Shown piece after piece: positions 33,989-41,724 of a stretch of 48,254 nucleotides of DNA. The stretch lies in contig JAJYXR010000036.1 in assembly GCA_021801795.1 (NCBI GenBank), positions 1-48,254 on the forward strand, read 5' to 3'. The DNA is from Actinomycetes bacterium (GTDB lineage Bacteria; Actinomycetota; Acidimicrobiia; Acidimicrobiales; JAJYXR01). How positions within the stretch are numbered: position 1 is the first letter of the stretch; each line of letters starts with the position of its first letter. A program made the translations under genes and the position numbers. The notes beneath the pieces are model-generated. The model was given only the letters and a program-made list of their open reading frames with translations, ran no database searches and was not told where the DNA came from.

Positions 33989-34722
33989 CTAACGAGGATC
34001 CGACCGCACTGGTCGCAGGTGATCAGCGAGTCGGCAGGTGCCTTTCGGATCCGGTCGACCTCCACGGCGGGCAGCGCGAGATGGCAGCCACCGCAGGTGT
34101 TCCCCACCAGACGCGCTGCACCCACACCGCCGAGGCGGGCCCTGATGGTCTCGTAGTGCGTTAGGAGATCAGGGGGGAGCCGCGCAGCGGCATTCTCACG
34201 CGACGACGACTCTACGGTTATCTCGGCCTCGATGGTTACCTCCGCGTCCTCGATGCGCTCTCTCAGCTCCGACGCAGACTTATCGAGGACATCCAGCTCG
34301 TCGTCGATCTCGTCGATCTCGGCATCGAGGGGATCCAGCTGCTCCATGAGCTCGAGCTGGCGCTCCTCTAGCTCATCGACGTGCTGGACCAGATGGTGGA
34401 CCTCGCCGTCCATGGCCTGCAGATCGCGAGCCGAGGTGACCGACCCGCCATAGAGCCGCCTCTCTATGTCAGCCTTCCGGAGCTTCGCTGCGTCCACCTG
34501 CCCCGCCAGCTCCTTCAGGCTCTCCGAGACGACCGAGTGCCTCGCGCGCACCTCGTCGAAGCGGCGCCGCAACTCCCTGAGCCTGCTGTGGACCTCTTCT
34601 AGCTCGGCTCTTTCTGCGAGCGTACGACTCCGGTGCCGAAGCTGGTCGATGGTCGTATCGTGCTGCTGGAGCTCCAGCAGTATCGAGAATGCTTCCGATG
34701 GGCTGGAGGGCGAGTCGGTCAC
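33985..34722 (-). CDS. Coiled-coil zinc ribbon protein (CdsZ-like)
   Basis: 245 aa. Residues about 10-185 form a long antiparallel coiled coil rich in Glu, Arg and Leu (HDTTIDQLRHRSRTLAERAE onward). The C-terminus is a zinc ribbon with CGGC in LVGNTCGGCHLALPAVEVDR and CDQC in ITCDQCGRILVR. Proteins of this layout are widely conserved in actinobacteria and beyond; an RNA- or nucleic acid-related role has been suggested but not settled. GTG start. First gene of a four-gene minus-strand group with the phosphatase, kinase and ligase. Confidence 0.85.
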   Translation of the reverse strand: MTDSPSSPSEAFSILLELQQHDTTIDQLRHRSRTLAERAELEEVHSRLRELRRRFDEVRARHSVVSESLKELAGQVDAAKLRKADIERRLYGGSVTSARDLQAMDGEVHHLVQHVDELEERQLELMEQLDPLDAEIDEIDDELDVLDKSASELRERIEDAEVTIEAEITVESSSRENAAARLPPDLLTHYETIRARLGGVGAARLVGNTCGGCHLALPAVEVDRIRKAPADSLITCDQCGRILVR

Positions 34723-34884
34723 AGTGCATCCATATCACATGCCGCTGGGCGCTGCCTGACCGGGTCAGACGTCATCCATGCCCGGTCAGGCCCTCTGCTG
34801 AGGTTTCTCTTACTCCTCTGACGGCTCGATTCGCCTGCTTCTCCTCAGGCCGCGCCGGCACGGCGACCAGCGTGACGGGCGCGA

Positions 34885-34903
34885 GCGCCGCAGCTAGCGG
34901 CGC
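34885..34903 (-). terminator. Hairpin downstream of the LppX-like gene
   Basis: GCGCCGC (34885-34891) and GCGGCGC (34897-34903) form a perfect 7-bp stem with a 5-nt loop, 20 bp after the stop codon of the lipoprotein gene. No T tract follows. Confidence 0.4.
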
Positions 34904-34922
34904 GGCATGCTGGCACCCGGGA

Positions 34923-35804
34923 TCATGATCCGGTGCCGCCGGCCGTGGAGGTCGAGGTGCTGGCCGATGGTAGAGAGAGCTGGCCTACCTCGTCGGCTGG
35001 TATCGGGGGCACCGTGACGGCCGTCCCGAAGTTCGTCAGGTCCACGCTCAGGTGCACCGGCGATGCCCCGGACGGTGAGATCGTGGTCTGGAGCTGCACC
35101 AGGCGACCGAGGGTGTCTACCCAGACATCGAGGGGACTGCTCGAGGCGCCCAGCGCGCGGAAGAGAGCCTGGACGGGACCGGTCGAATCGGTGGCGGCCT
35201 TGGCGGCGTCGATGGTCACCTGGTACGCCGTCGCCTCCACCCCGTTCACGCTCTGGGTACCCTGGTCTATGGCGGTCATATCGGGGGTATCGAGGACCTT
35301 CAGCAGGTCGGCAGGATTTCCAGACGCGATGGTGGAGAAGGTGCCGAGGTTCACGTGGGGCTCGATGATCCCGAAGACGCTCTGGAGCGACTGGGGCGTC
35401 AGCTCGGCCCATGGCTTCTTCTGGTCGGCCAGGGCGATGGCGCCTACAGCCTTCAGGTAGAGGGAGCCGTTGGTGAAGACCATCGGCAGGCTGCTCGGCA
35501 CCAGGCTCGCGTCAGCCGGAGGCAGGCCACTCAGGTGCATGGTGAGCGAGCCAGTACCGTTCGCGAAGTCGAATCCACCGGCAAGCGCAGCAGTGACTCC
35601 CCCGGAGACCGAGAGATCTATCGTCACATCAGCGCTGCCCGCGGCAAGGGTCTTCGGCGCCGCCTGGTTCACAGCAGTGACCGCGGGCGAAGGCGCCGGT
35701 ACCTTGGCCGGCACCACGGCAGACTTCGTCGACGAACATGCTGATGCGACCAGCCCGAGCGCGGCCATGACGGCCAGCGCTCCGAGAGCCTTTCGTATGG
35801 TCAT
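34923..35804 (-). CDS. LppX/LprAFG-like lipoprotein
   Basis: 293 aa from ATG at 35804, chosen because GGGGGTAACC precedes it and because it gives a clean lipoprotein signal: MTIRKALGALAVMAALGLVA then SAC with the lipidated Cys at about residue 23. The mature part has strands such as VNGVEATAYQVTIDAAKAAT and LDVWVDTLGRLVQLQTTISP, like LppX/LprG proteins, which carry lipids across the mycobacterial envelope. It resembles the domain of the protein at 228-1574. The C-terminus is Ser/Thr-rich. The ligand is unknown. Confidence 0.72.
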   Translation of the reverse strand: MTIRKALGALAVMAALGLVASACSSTKSAVVPAKVPAPSPAVTAVNQAAPKTLAAGSADVTIDLSVSGGVTAALAGGFDFANGTGSLTMHLSGLPPADASLVPSSLPMVFTNGSLYLKAVGAIALADQKKPWAELTPQSLQSVFGIIEPHVNLGTFSTIASGNPADLLKVLDTPDMTAIDQGTQSVNGVEATAYQVTIDAAKAATDSTGPVQALFRALGASSSPLDVWVDTLGRLVQLQTTISPSGASPVHLSVDLTNFGTAVTVPPIPADEVGQLSLPSASTSTSTAGGTGS

Positions 35805-36042
35805 AACGGTTACCCCCGTGTCCTGCGCGAAGCGGCTCCGGTGCCGACGCGTCGGGAGGCAGCATAGGGTTTTCCCGACTGCCAGTCCAGTCATTCCCTG
35901 ACTATCACTCAGCTATAGCCTAAGTTACTAGGGATTATCTATCACAGTACCCACGCTCAGTGGTTATTTCTAAGCGATACTGCATCGTCACTACTCTCCG
36001 TAGCATGATGTGATATCAAGATCCTGGACAGGCCTGCCTGCC

Positions 36043-36960
36043 TCACGCCGCGGCCTGGAACGTGTGCGCCCACCTCGGAGGCGAACCCGTGTAGAACATG
36101 CTGTCGCACGCACCGGCGGTGCGGGAGTATTCCCCGTACCACGTGCCAGCACCCGGCGACGGCAGGGTCGTGACCGCATTGATGTCGACCCCAGCAGCGT
36201 CAGTCGTGTCGAGGACCAGCCAGCAATCACGGTCACCTGCAGCATCGATGATGATCGAGTGGCCCCCGTCCCCGACATAGAGCCCCACCGTGTTGGTATT
36301 GGCACCGGTGAGTGGGGTTGTGGAGGTATCCCAGGTCAGGAAGGGGCTGTAAGAGGCAGCTGTGGTAGTGGTGAAACCGGTGTAGCTCTGCGTGGTGATT
36401 TTGTAGACGTTTGCCGCGACGAGTGCGTTCGTAAGGTCGGCCTGGGCCGCCTTGTCATGGGCAGCGGCAGCCACACGGGGGAGCGTCGGGAGAAGGATGG
36501 CGAGCGAGATGCCAATGATCAGGAGGAAAACCGGCATCACGAACCCGATGATGATCCCGGCCAGGGCCAGTCCCGCTCCGCCCTGCCTTCCGCCTCGCGC
36601 CCGGATCTGCGAGCGCGCGACGAAGCCCAGGATTACCCCAGGGATCGCCGGCAGAATGGTTACCAAGCCCACCAAGGAACAGACCAGCGAAGCGATGGCC
36701 AACCCATTGGTGCCCTCCGGCGCGGCACCCGGATACGCGTACTGCGCTCCGTAACCAAGGGGAGGGCCGTATCCCTGGTGCGCTCCATGACCCTGCGCGC
36801 CGTAACCCGGTGGATACCCAGATCCTTGTGGAGGGTAGTCATGGGGTGGAGGCGGTGGAGCGTATCGTTGCCCCCCGTCGGCCGTCGGCGGTGGGTAATC
36901 CCCAGGTGATAAAGGCCGGCCGGCATCGCTCGGCTGGTTTTCCTGGCCTGTATCGCTCAT
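36043..36960 (-). CDS. DUF4190 membrane protein fused to a pilin-like domain
   Basis: 305 aa from ATG at 36960 (GGAAGG upstream). The N-terminal third is a Pro/Gly/Tyr-rich tail (PPPPHDYPPQGSGYPPGYGA). Next come helices in the DUF4190 pattern: NGLAIASLVCSLVGLVTILP, IPGVILGFVARSQI and GAGLALAGIIIGFVMPVFLL. The last helix runs into RVAAAAHDKAAQADLTNALV followed by TQSYTGFTT and a compact beta domain, which is how type IV pilin-like proteins look after their hydrophobic helix. No prepilin cleavage site is seen. An envelope protein displaying a pilin-like domain is the likely reading; its function is unknown. Confidence 0.7.
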   Translation of the reverse strand: MSDTGQENQPSDAGRPLSPGDYPPPTADGGQRYAPPPPPHDYPPQGSGYPPGYGAQGHGAHQGYGPPLGYGAQYAYPGAAPEGTNGLAIASLVCSLVGLVTILPAIPGVILGFVARSQIRARGGRQGGAGLALAGIIIGFVMPVFLLIIGISLAILLPTLPRVAAAAHDKAAQADLTNALVAANVYKITTQSYTGFTTTTAASYSPFLTWDTSTTPLTGANTNTVGLYVGDGGHSIIIDAAGDRDCWLVLDTTDAAGVDINAVTTLPSPGAGTWYGEYSRTAGACDSMFYTGSPPRWAHTFQAAA

Positions 36961-37128
36961 GGCGCCTTCCGCCCGCTCTCGATCGCTCAGCATACGCGAT
37001 CCACCGTCTCGACGCTCTCGGACGGACTGGCGACAGCACTATTGGGTGACCCGAGTATCGGGTGCCACGCTCCCGCCGACGCCCCCTACGGACGTGCCGA
37101 AGCCGTCCGCCACCAGCTTGCTGTAGTT

Positions 37129-37896
37129 CTAACCGATGGTGACCTCTTCCCCATGGCCGAGGCCACGGGCTTCCGGGGCGCATTCCTTGGTGAGCATGGA
37201 AAGGGCCAGGCGTTGCTGGCCTTCTGCGTCGAAGTTCTTCGGATCGAGCCAGCGCTCGTAGGAGGCGGCGAGAGCGGGCCACTCGGCGTCGGTGATAGAG
37301 AACCAGGCCGTATCGCGGTTACGGCCCCTCACCACGACGGCCTGGCGGAAGGTGCCCTCGTAAACGAACCCGAACCGCTGGGCCGCTCGCCGGGAGGCGG
37401 CGTTGAGCGAGTCGCATTTCCACTCGCAGCGGCGGTAGCCCAACTCCTCGAAGATCAGACGCATCAGAAGAGCCATGGCCTCGGTCGCCGCGGTAGTCGC
37501 CTGCAGGGACGGGCTGAATGCCAGGTGGCCGACCTCGATGGAGCCCGCCACTGGGTCGATCCGCTGCAGAGCGACCACCCCTACCGCCCGGCCCTGCTCG
37601 TCGAGGATGGCGAAGAACATCGGGTCCTCGCGGCCAGCGACCTCGTCCAGCCATGCACGGTACAGCCCCAGGCTGTCGAAGGGTCCGTAAGGCAGGTATG
37701 TCCACATCCGGCCCTGCGTGTCCGCACTGTTCGCTCGGTACAGTTCATCGGCATGGCGGACCACATCCAGCGGCTCCAGGCGGCACCAGCGACCCTCCAT
37801 CGGGCGAGCAGCAGGCCGACCACGAGGGGTCCAGCCGGCCACGAGGCGACCGACAGGCTGGCCGAAGTCGTTGCACTCACTCGGCCCGGCTCGCAC
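37129..37896 (-). CDS. GNAT family N-acetyltransferase (RimJ/RimL-like)
   Basis: 255 aa. GRWCRLEPLDVVRHADELYR opens a GNAT domain; FAILDEQGRAVGVVALQRID and SIEVGHLAFSPSLQATTAAT are the central strands, and the acetyl-CoA region continues into EAMALLMRLIFEELGYRRCE and LNAASRRAAQRFGFVYEGTF. The last block is typical of the RimJ/RimL type acting on protein N-termini or small molecules. The substrate cannot be named. GTG start at 37896. Confidence 0.88.
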   Translation of the reverse strand: MRAGPSECNDFGQPVGRLVAGWTPRGRPAARPMEGRWCRLEPLDVVRHADELYRANSADTQGRMWTYLPYGPFDSLGLYRAWLDEVAGREDPMFFAILDEQGRAVGVVALQRIDPVAGSIEVGHLAFSPSLQATTAATEAMALLMRLIFEELGYRRCEWKCDSLNAASRRAAQRFGFVYEGTFRQAVVVRGRNRDTAWFSITDAEWPALAASYERWLDPKNFDAEGQQRLALSMLTKECAPEARGLGHGEEVTIG

Positions 37897-37931
37897 AGAT
37901 GAAATACTGCCATGCGCTGAAATGGTATGCG

Positions 37932-38453
37932 TTATGGAGAACCGTAGAGCTCCTCGAGCAGGAAGCGGGTCCTCGCTTCGACCGGGTGTCCCGGATACGC
38001 AGCCTCGACGAGGTCCATCCCTTCGTCAGCAGTCGTAAAGGAGCACAGCTCGTACAGGAGCTTGATGTCCTCGACATCCTGGTCGACGCGTGCCGCTAGC
38101 AGCTTCATCGCCAAGAGGTATCGAGGCGAGGCCACCGACACGCTGAGCGAGGGGGTCCGGAGGACGACCCTGCGCTCGTGGTCTTCGCCCGGAGCGAACG
38201 CCTTGACGGCGTCGTTGAGCCAGTCGTCGGGAAGCGAGAGCTCACCGGCGACGACGCGGGCTGCGTCGTACACGACGGCCTTGGGCTCGAAGATGGCGTC
38301 GACGTCGCGCGTCACCCGCCGTGTCGCGTAAGCCATCGCGATCGCCGCACCGCCGACCACGAAGCACTCGGCACGCACCTCGCGTCTCGCCAGCTCGTCG
38401 GAGAGACGTTCGAATGCGCGTCGGATCTCCGCGCGGCTGAGACTGCTAGACAC
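37932..38453 (-). CDS. DUF6036-type nucleotidyltransferase, putative toxin
   Basis: 173 aa. CFVVGGAAIAMAYATRRVTR followed by DVDAIFEP is a minimal nucleotidyltransferase core: the GG motif and the D-x-D of the metal site. Residues from about 85 onward include VASPRYLLAMKLLAARVDQD and VEDIKLLYEL, seen in DUF6036/AbiEii-like proteins. Such proteins are often paired with an HTH gene and several act as toxins that modify tRNA or proteins. Here the start overlaps the XRE gene by 8 bp. Toxin function is inferred from this pairing. Confidence 0.75.
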   Translation of the reverse strand: MSSSLSRAEIRRAFERLSDELARREVRAECFVVGGAAIAMAYATRRVTRDVDAIFEPKAVVYDAARVVAGELSLPDDWLNDAVKAFAPGEDHERRVVLRTPSLSVSVASPRYLLAMKLLAARVDQDVEDIKLLYELCSFTTADEGMDLVEAAYPGHPVEARTRFLLEELYGSP

Positions 38454-39036
38454 GATCGAAGGCGCCTTCGTTTACGAACACCCCATGACGCTTGAGCTCG
38501 ACGGGGCTGTCGCGCAGCGCCATCGCCTCGTAGCCCCGCAGCCCCGAGACGAACCACCACGGCTCGACGAACCTTCCGGGGGCGTCGGTCCACCTGGGCC
38601 AATTCAAGCCTGCCTCGTCACAGAGGAACTCGACGAGTGCCGCGACTGCCGCGTCGAATCGTGCGTCTCCACACGGTGGCGGCTCTTCGGCGACGAGCCA
38701 CTCCTGACCTGGACGCGCCGAGCCGCGGAAGTCGTCGACGAAGTCGAGAAGCCGCCGCCACGCCCCGCGCTCGCCCTCCTGGTGGAGGATCTCCCGGAGC
38801 TCACGGCTCACCTCGGTGATCGACTTGGCACCTCGCCGTAGCACCGGCTGAACGAGGACCGACAGCTCGTACCCAGCTGCTTCCAGGATCCGCTCGAGCG
38901 TTTCGAGGCGCGGCACGACCCGTCCGGTCTCGTAGGCGGCCAACGTCGGCTGTGAAGTCCTGGCTCGCCGGGCAAGCTCTTCCTGGCTGAGGCCAGCACG
39001 GTGTCGCGCCTCGCGCAGGATGGTAGCAGTACGCAC
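38446..39036 (-). CDS. XRE-family regulator, putative antitoxin
   Basis: 196 aa. MRTATILREARHRAGLSQEE and LARRARTSQPTLAAYETGRV then VPRLETLERILEAAGYEL form a standard Cro/C1 helix-turn-helix (about residues 5-58). A C-terminal domain of about 100 residues (FDAAVAALVEFLCDEAGLNW, WFVSGLRGYEAMAL) is typical of XRE proteins paired with nucleotidyltransferases. GTG start at 39036 with a leaderless promoter overlapped by a palindrome, suggesting autorepression. Confidence 0.82.
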   Translation of the reverse strand: MRTATILREARHRAGLSQEELARRARTSQPTLAAYETGRVVPRLETLERILEAAGYELSVLVQPVLRRGAKSITEVSRELREILHQEGERGAWRRLLDFVDDFRGSARPGQEWLVAEEPPPCGDARFDAAVAALVEFLCDEAGLNWPRWTDAPGRFVEPWWFVSGLRGYEAMALRDSPVELKRHGVFVNEGAFDRV

Positions 39037-39061
39037 ACCAGGACTATATCAGATCCGATAT
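39034..39061 (-). promoter_or_regulatory. Leaderless promoter and palindromic operator of the XRE operon
   Basis: The minus strand shows TATAGT (39048-39043) followed by 6 nt and the GTG start at 39036. ATATC-A-GATC-C-GATAT at 39046-39061 is an inverted repeat, perfect except at the two single bases beside the GATC centre, and it overlaps the -10 box. This is a likely binding site for the XRE protein. Confidence 0.6.
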
Positions 39062-39348
39062 GACCGCCTTCATGCTCTCCGGACCACATGTACGAATCAC
39101 CTTGTCGGTGTCATCGCCTCCTTCGGAACGTTGAACCAGGCGACGGCTGGGAGCGGGGAGCGCGGACACCTCGCGGAGGAATCGCTCTGGACGAAGCAGG
39201 GTGAGGGATGCCTTCGGTTAGAGCTGGTGCACACCAACGCGCACGTCATCGTCCGACAGTCAGAACATTCCACTTGACCTGGGCTTTCAACGGTGGAGAC
39301 TGGGCCTGAGGTGCGAGTACATCTCAGGTGATCGAGTCCGCCGTTGGT
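39062..39348. other. Spacer between two toxin-antitoxin modules
   Basis: The region between the XRE operator and the VapBC palindrome has no frame that looks coding and no RNA gene that I recognise. It is somewhat less GC-rich than the division cluster. Confidence 0.4.
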
Positions 39349-39367
39349 GATGTAAGGTTACATCATG
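39348..39367 (+). promoter_or_regulatory. VapBC operator-promoter palindrome
   Basis: TGATGTAA-GG-TTACATCA at 39348-39365 has perfect 8-bp arms. TAAGGT (39353-39358) inside it fits TANNNT and is followed by 6 nt and an ATG at 39365, so the palindrome would cover the -10 box of a leaderless promoter. This is the expected arrangement for an autoregulated antitoxin. Confidence 0.65.
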
Positions 39368-39619
39368 CAATGAACTCAGATCTCCTTGACCGAGGAGGAG
39401 CGGCGTGCCCTGGATACCGTCGCGCGGCGGACTGGTCGATCGCTCTCCTCGCTGATCCGTGATGCGGTCGAGCTGGTCTATGGCTCGGAGCGCTCCTGCG
39501 ATGACGACGTCGCAGCGATGCGCCTCGCCTTCGGCTCCTGGAGCGACCACGATCTCGACGGCGCGGCCTGGGTCGACCAGCTGCGCTCTGGGGCTCGCCT
39601 GGAGAGCGACCGCCCGTGA
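39365..39619 (+). pseudogene. vapB: VapB-type antitoxin with in-frame stop at codon 3
   Basis: From the ATG placed 6 nt after the -10 box the frame reads Met-Gln-stop-Thr-Gln-Ile-Ser-Leu-Thr-Glu-Glu-Glu-Arg-Arg. Everything after the stop is a normal ribbon-helix-helix antitoxin (TQISLTEEERRALDTVARRT, then GRSLSSLIRDAVELVYG), whose first strand TQISL contacts DNA. A single change of TGA to CGA would give the typical start MQRTQISL. The only remaining in-frame start is TTG at 39386, without Shine-Dalgarno sequence, which would remove the DNA-binding strand. The stop overlaps the vapC start (GTGA), so coupling is intact. Confidence 0.7.
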
Positions 39620-39993
39620 GCGCCCTGGTAGACACCTCGATCCTGATCGACTACCTGCGAGGACACGCGGGTGCCGGGGACCTCCTCGAACGGGAACGCA
39701 CCGCGGGCGTCCTTCATGCGAGCGAGATCACCCGTATCGAGGTCCTCGCCAGCATGCGCCCGGCAGACGAAGATGGTACCCGCGCATTGCTATCCACCCT
39801 GGTTTGGCACCCTGTCGACGCCAAGATCGCGGAGCAGGCCGGTGCCCTCGGTCGTGAGTGGCTTCCTAGCCACCACGCCATCGACAGCACGGATCTCGCC
39901 ATCGCGGCCACCGTCGTCCGCACCAACGCGCGCCTCCTGACCCGCAATGTCAGGCACTTCCCGATGTTCCCTGATCTTCAGGCGCCCTACTGA
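39616..39993 (+). CDS. vapC: VapC-type PIN domain ribonuclease toxin
   Basis: 125 aa. The acidic residues of the PIN active site are present: D6 in ALVDTSILIDYL, E42 in ITRIEVLASM, D90 and D93 in IDSTDLAIAATV; LLTRNVRHFPMF is the usual end of this VapC group. VapC toxins cut tRNA or rRNA and are held in check by VapB. GTG start overlaps the antitoxin stop. The toxin frame looks intact although the antitoxin frame is interrupted. Confidence 0.88.
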   Translation: MSALVDTSILIDYLRGHAGAGDLLERERTAGVLHASEITRIEVLASMRPADEDGTRALLSTLVWHPVDAKIAEQAGALGREWLPSHHAIDSTDLAIAATVVRTNARLLTRNVRHFPMFPDLQAPY

Positions 39994-40037
39994 CGAGCGT
40001 TGGCGAGGACAGGATGACTGCCGCTTCTGTTCCGGAG

Positions 40038-40111
40038 TGGGCGCTGAGGGACTCGAACCCCCGACCTGCTGGTTGTAAGCCAGCTGCTCTTGCCAACTGA
40101 GCTAAGCGCCC
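40038..40111 (-). tRNA. tRNA-Val (anticodon UAC)
   Basis: On the minus strand GGGCGCT pairs with AGCGCCC as acceptor stem. The D arm contains AGCTCAGTTGG, the anticodon stem GCTGG/CCAGC encloses the loop CTTACAA with anticodon UAC, and the T arm is GTCGGGGGTTCGAGTCCCTC, including the GTTCGAGTC motif. CCA is not encoded; the discriminator is A. Confidence 0.93.
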
Positions 40112-40186
40112 GCGTGTGACACCCTAAACGATCACCGGCACGATCACCGCCCGCATCAGATGTGACCGGCCATCAGCAGGTGTGCT

Positions 40187-40948
40187 TCAGATGGCGGTGC
40201 TGTCATACTGGCTCATGAGCTCGGCCAGGAGCCTCGCAGTAGCGGCTGCCACCGGCGCCCTGCGCCTTTCCTGATCCAGGTCGACCAGGTCCCTGCCGGC
40301 CATCTCCGCGACCGACGCACCGGCCTCGGTGCATATGAGCAAGCCGCCCAGGTAGTCCCAAGCCCCGAGCGAAGACTCCCCCACCACCGCGAAGGCATCC
40401 AGGGTTCCGTCGGCCACCGAGCACAGGTCGAGCGCGGCGGCACCAAGAGCCCTGAACTGCGCCCATGGAGCCCTTCGGGGGGGGAAACCGCTGAGAGCGA
40501 CTATGGCGCTCTGGAGTGAGGAGCATCCCGAGGCTGTGATCCTCGCACCGTCCCGCCATGCGCCGGAACCACGTATGGCCCGGTAGCGAACACCGCTCGC
40601 GAGGTTCGCTACCAGCGAGACCCTCGGACCCTCGGCGTCGACCATGCATATGCTCGTCGCATACCAGGGGAGACGTCGCGATGCGTTCGTGGAGCCGTCG
40701 AGGGGATCGAGGACTGCCATGACAGCTGAGCCGGCACCATGGATGCCGCTCTCCTCCGAAAGCACCCCCACCCCCTCGCCTGCGAGCACGCCGAGCGCTG
40801 CTCGGTCGGCCACCAGGTCCACGACGTACTGACCCGGCCGGCTGGTGCGCCGGGTCCAGTCCTCCACCGCGCCGAGGGCAGCCTCTACCGCATCCACCAC
40901 CCCTTCGCACAGCGCCATGAGGCCCGCGTCATCCACATTGCCCGACAT
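40187..40948 (-). CDS. Inositol monophosphatase family protein
   Basis: 253 aa from ATG at 40948, where the domain begins (MSGNVDDAGLMALCEGVVDA); the frame is open to 41053. GVLSEESGIHGAG carries the metal-binding Glu pair, VLDPLDGSTNASRRLPWYAT the DPLDGTxN motif and GAWDYLGGLLICTEAGASV the WDxAAG motif with the third Asp. The family acts on inositol phosphates, fructose bisphosphate or PAP. Actinobacterial members also serve histidinol phosphate, so substrate is left open. Confidence 0.85.
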   Translation of the reverse strand: MSGNVDDAGLMALCEGVVDAVEAALGAVEDWTRRTSRPGQYVVDLVADRAALGVLAGEGVGVLSEESGIHGAGSAVMAVLDPLDGSTNASRRLPWYATSICMVDAEGPRVSLVANLASGVRYRAIRGSGAWRDGARITASGCSSLQSAIVALSGFPPRRAPWAQFRALGAAALDLCSVADGTLDAFAVVGESSLGAWDYLGGLLICTEAGASVAEMAGRDLVDLDQERRRAPVAAATARLLAELMSQYDSTAI

Positions 40949-41142
40949 GGGCAAACGATACAGTGAGCCTCGGCACCTGGCCGCAGGGACCTCGACGGTG
41001 GAGTACGCGTGGGCACGGTCTCGAGACCAGAACCGTTGCACCTGAGTGAGCATTGGTGAACCTCACCAGGTGCACCCTCCAGAGCGCGCTCCGCGATCCC
41101 AGAGTCCCAGCCGCAGGACGCCGGTGCCCATACTGGCGGCAG

Positions 41143-41724
41143 ATGCCGGTAGGCTCGCGCCTCGTGGCAGTCATAGACGTAGCCGGATACGTGGCAGACC
41201 TGAAGGACCATTCGGTGGACCATGGATTTCATGTCCATGACGAGCGGCACTTCGTGGAGACCTACTCGCTGCGCCAGGCCTGGGAGGTGGATCTCCACCC
41301 AGAGGAAGGCTGCGGGGGTCCGCTCGACCTCCACCTCTCCCTGGAGGTGGACCCACGCACCCTCCTGTCCTTCGAGGACGCGGTGGTCGACCTTCCCGAT
41401 GACGAGGAGCCTGCAGACGAGTACCACTTCCCCCTCACCTTCAACTGGGGACTCCCGCCCCTGCCCCATGGCCCGGACCTGCTGCGCCTGGCGATAGACC
41501 TGGCGGGCATCGGGGGCATCGAGCTCCCTCTGGAGGTCTCCGCGATCGACTCCTTCGCGTCGGCCACCGACGGACCCGACAGGCGGCTGTCGATAGTGGC
41601 TAGGCACCCCGTCTCCCTCACCAGGGTTCTCGCCGGCGAGGAGTTGCTCTGCGAGGTCTTCGAGCGCTGCCTCGCGGTAAGTCGCTACCTCCTCGAGGAA
41701 GCACCGGGGTGGCTAGACGGCTGA
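41143..41724 (+). CDS. Conserved-looking protein of unknown function
   Basis: 193 aa from ATG at 41143; GTG at 41164 is an alternative. I do not recognise a domain. The protein is acidic and soluble, with the regular alternation of hydrophobic and polar residues of a beta-rich fold: AWEVDLHPEEGCGGPLDLHL, LEVDPRTLLSFEDAVVDLPD and a helical C-terminus (GEELLCEVFERCLAVSRYLL). Codon use and length support a real gene. Divergent from the inositol monophosphatase gene, and the following lipoprotein gene overlaps its end, which suggests co-transcription. Confidence 0.65.
   Translation: MPVGSRLVAVIDVAGYVADLKDHSVDHGFHVHDERHFVETYSLRQAWEVDLHPEEGCGGPLDLHLSLEVDPRTLLSFEDAVVDLPDDEEPADEYHFPLTFNWGLPPLPHGPDLLRLAIDLAGIGGIELPLEVSAIDSFASATDGPDRRLSIVARHPVSLTRVLAGEELLCEVFERCLAVSRYLLEEAPGWLDG

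Noticed and set aside
35895..36042. CCTA...TAGG inverted repeat as an operator for the lipoprotein gene
   Set aside because: Only the outer 4 bp of each arm match; too weak to support. The area is an AT-richer promoter region with no clear boxes.
39371..39373. TGA in vapB as a selenocysteine codon
   Set aside because: Codon 3 of an antitoxin is not a plausible selenocysteine site and no SECIS-like hairpin follows.
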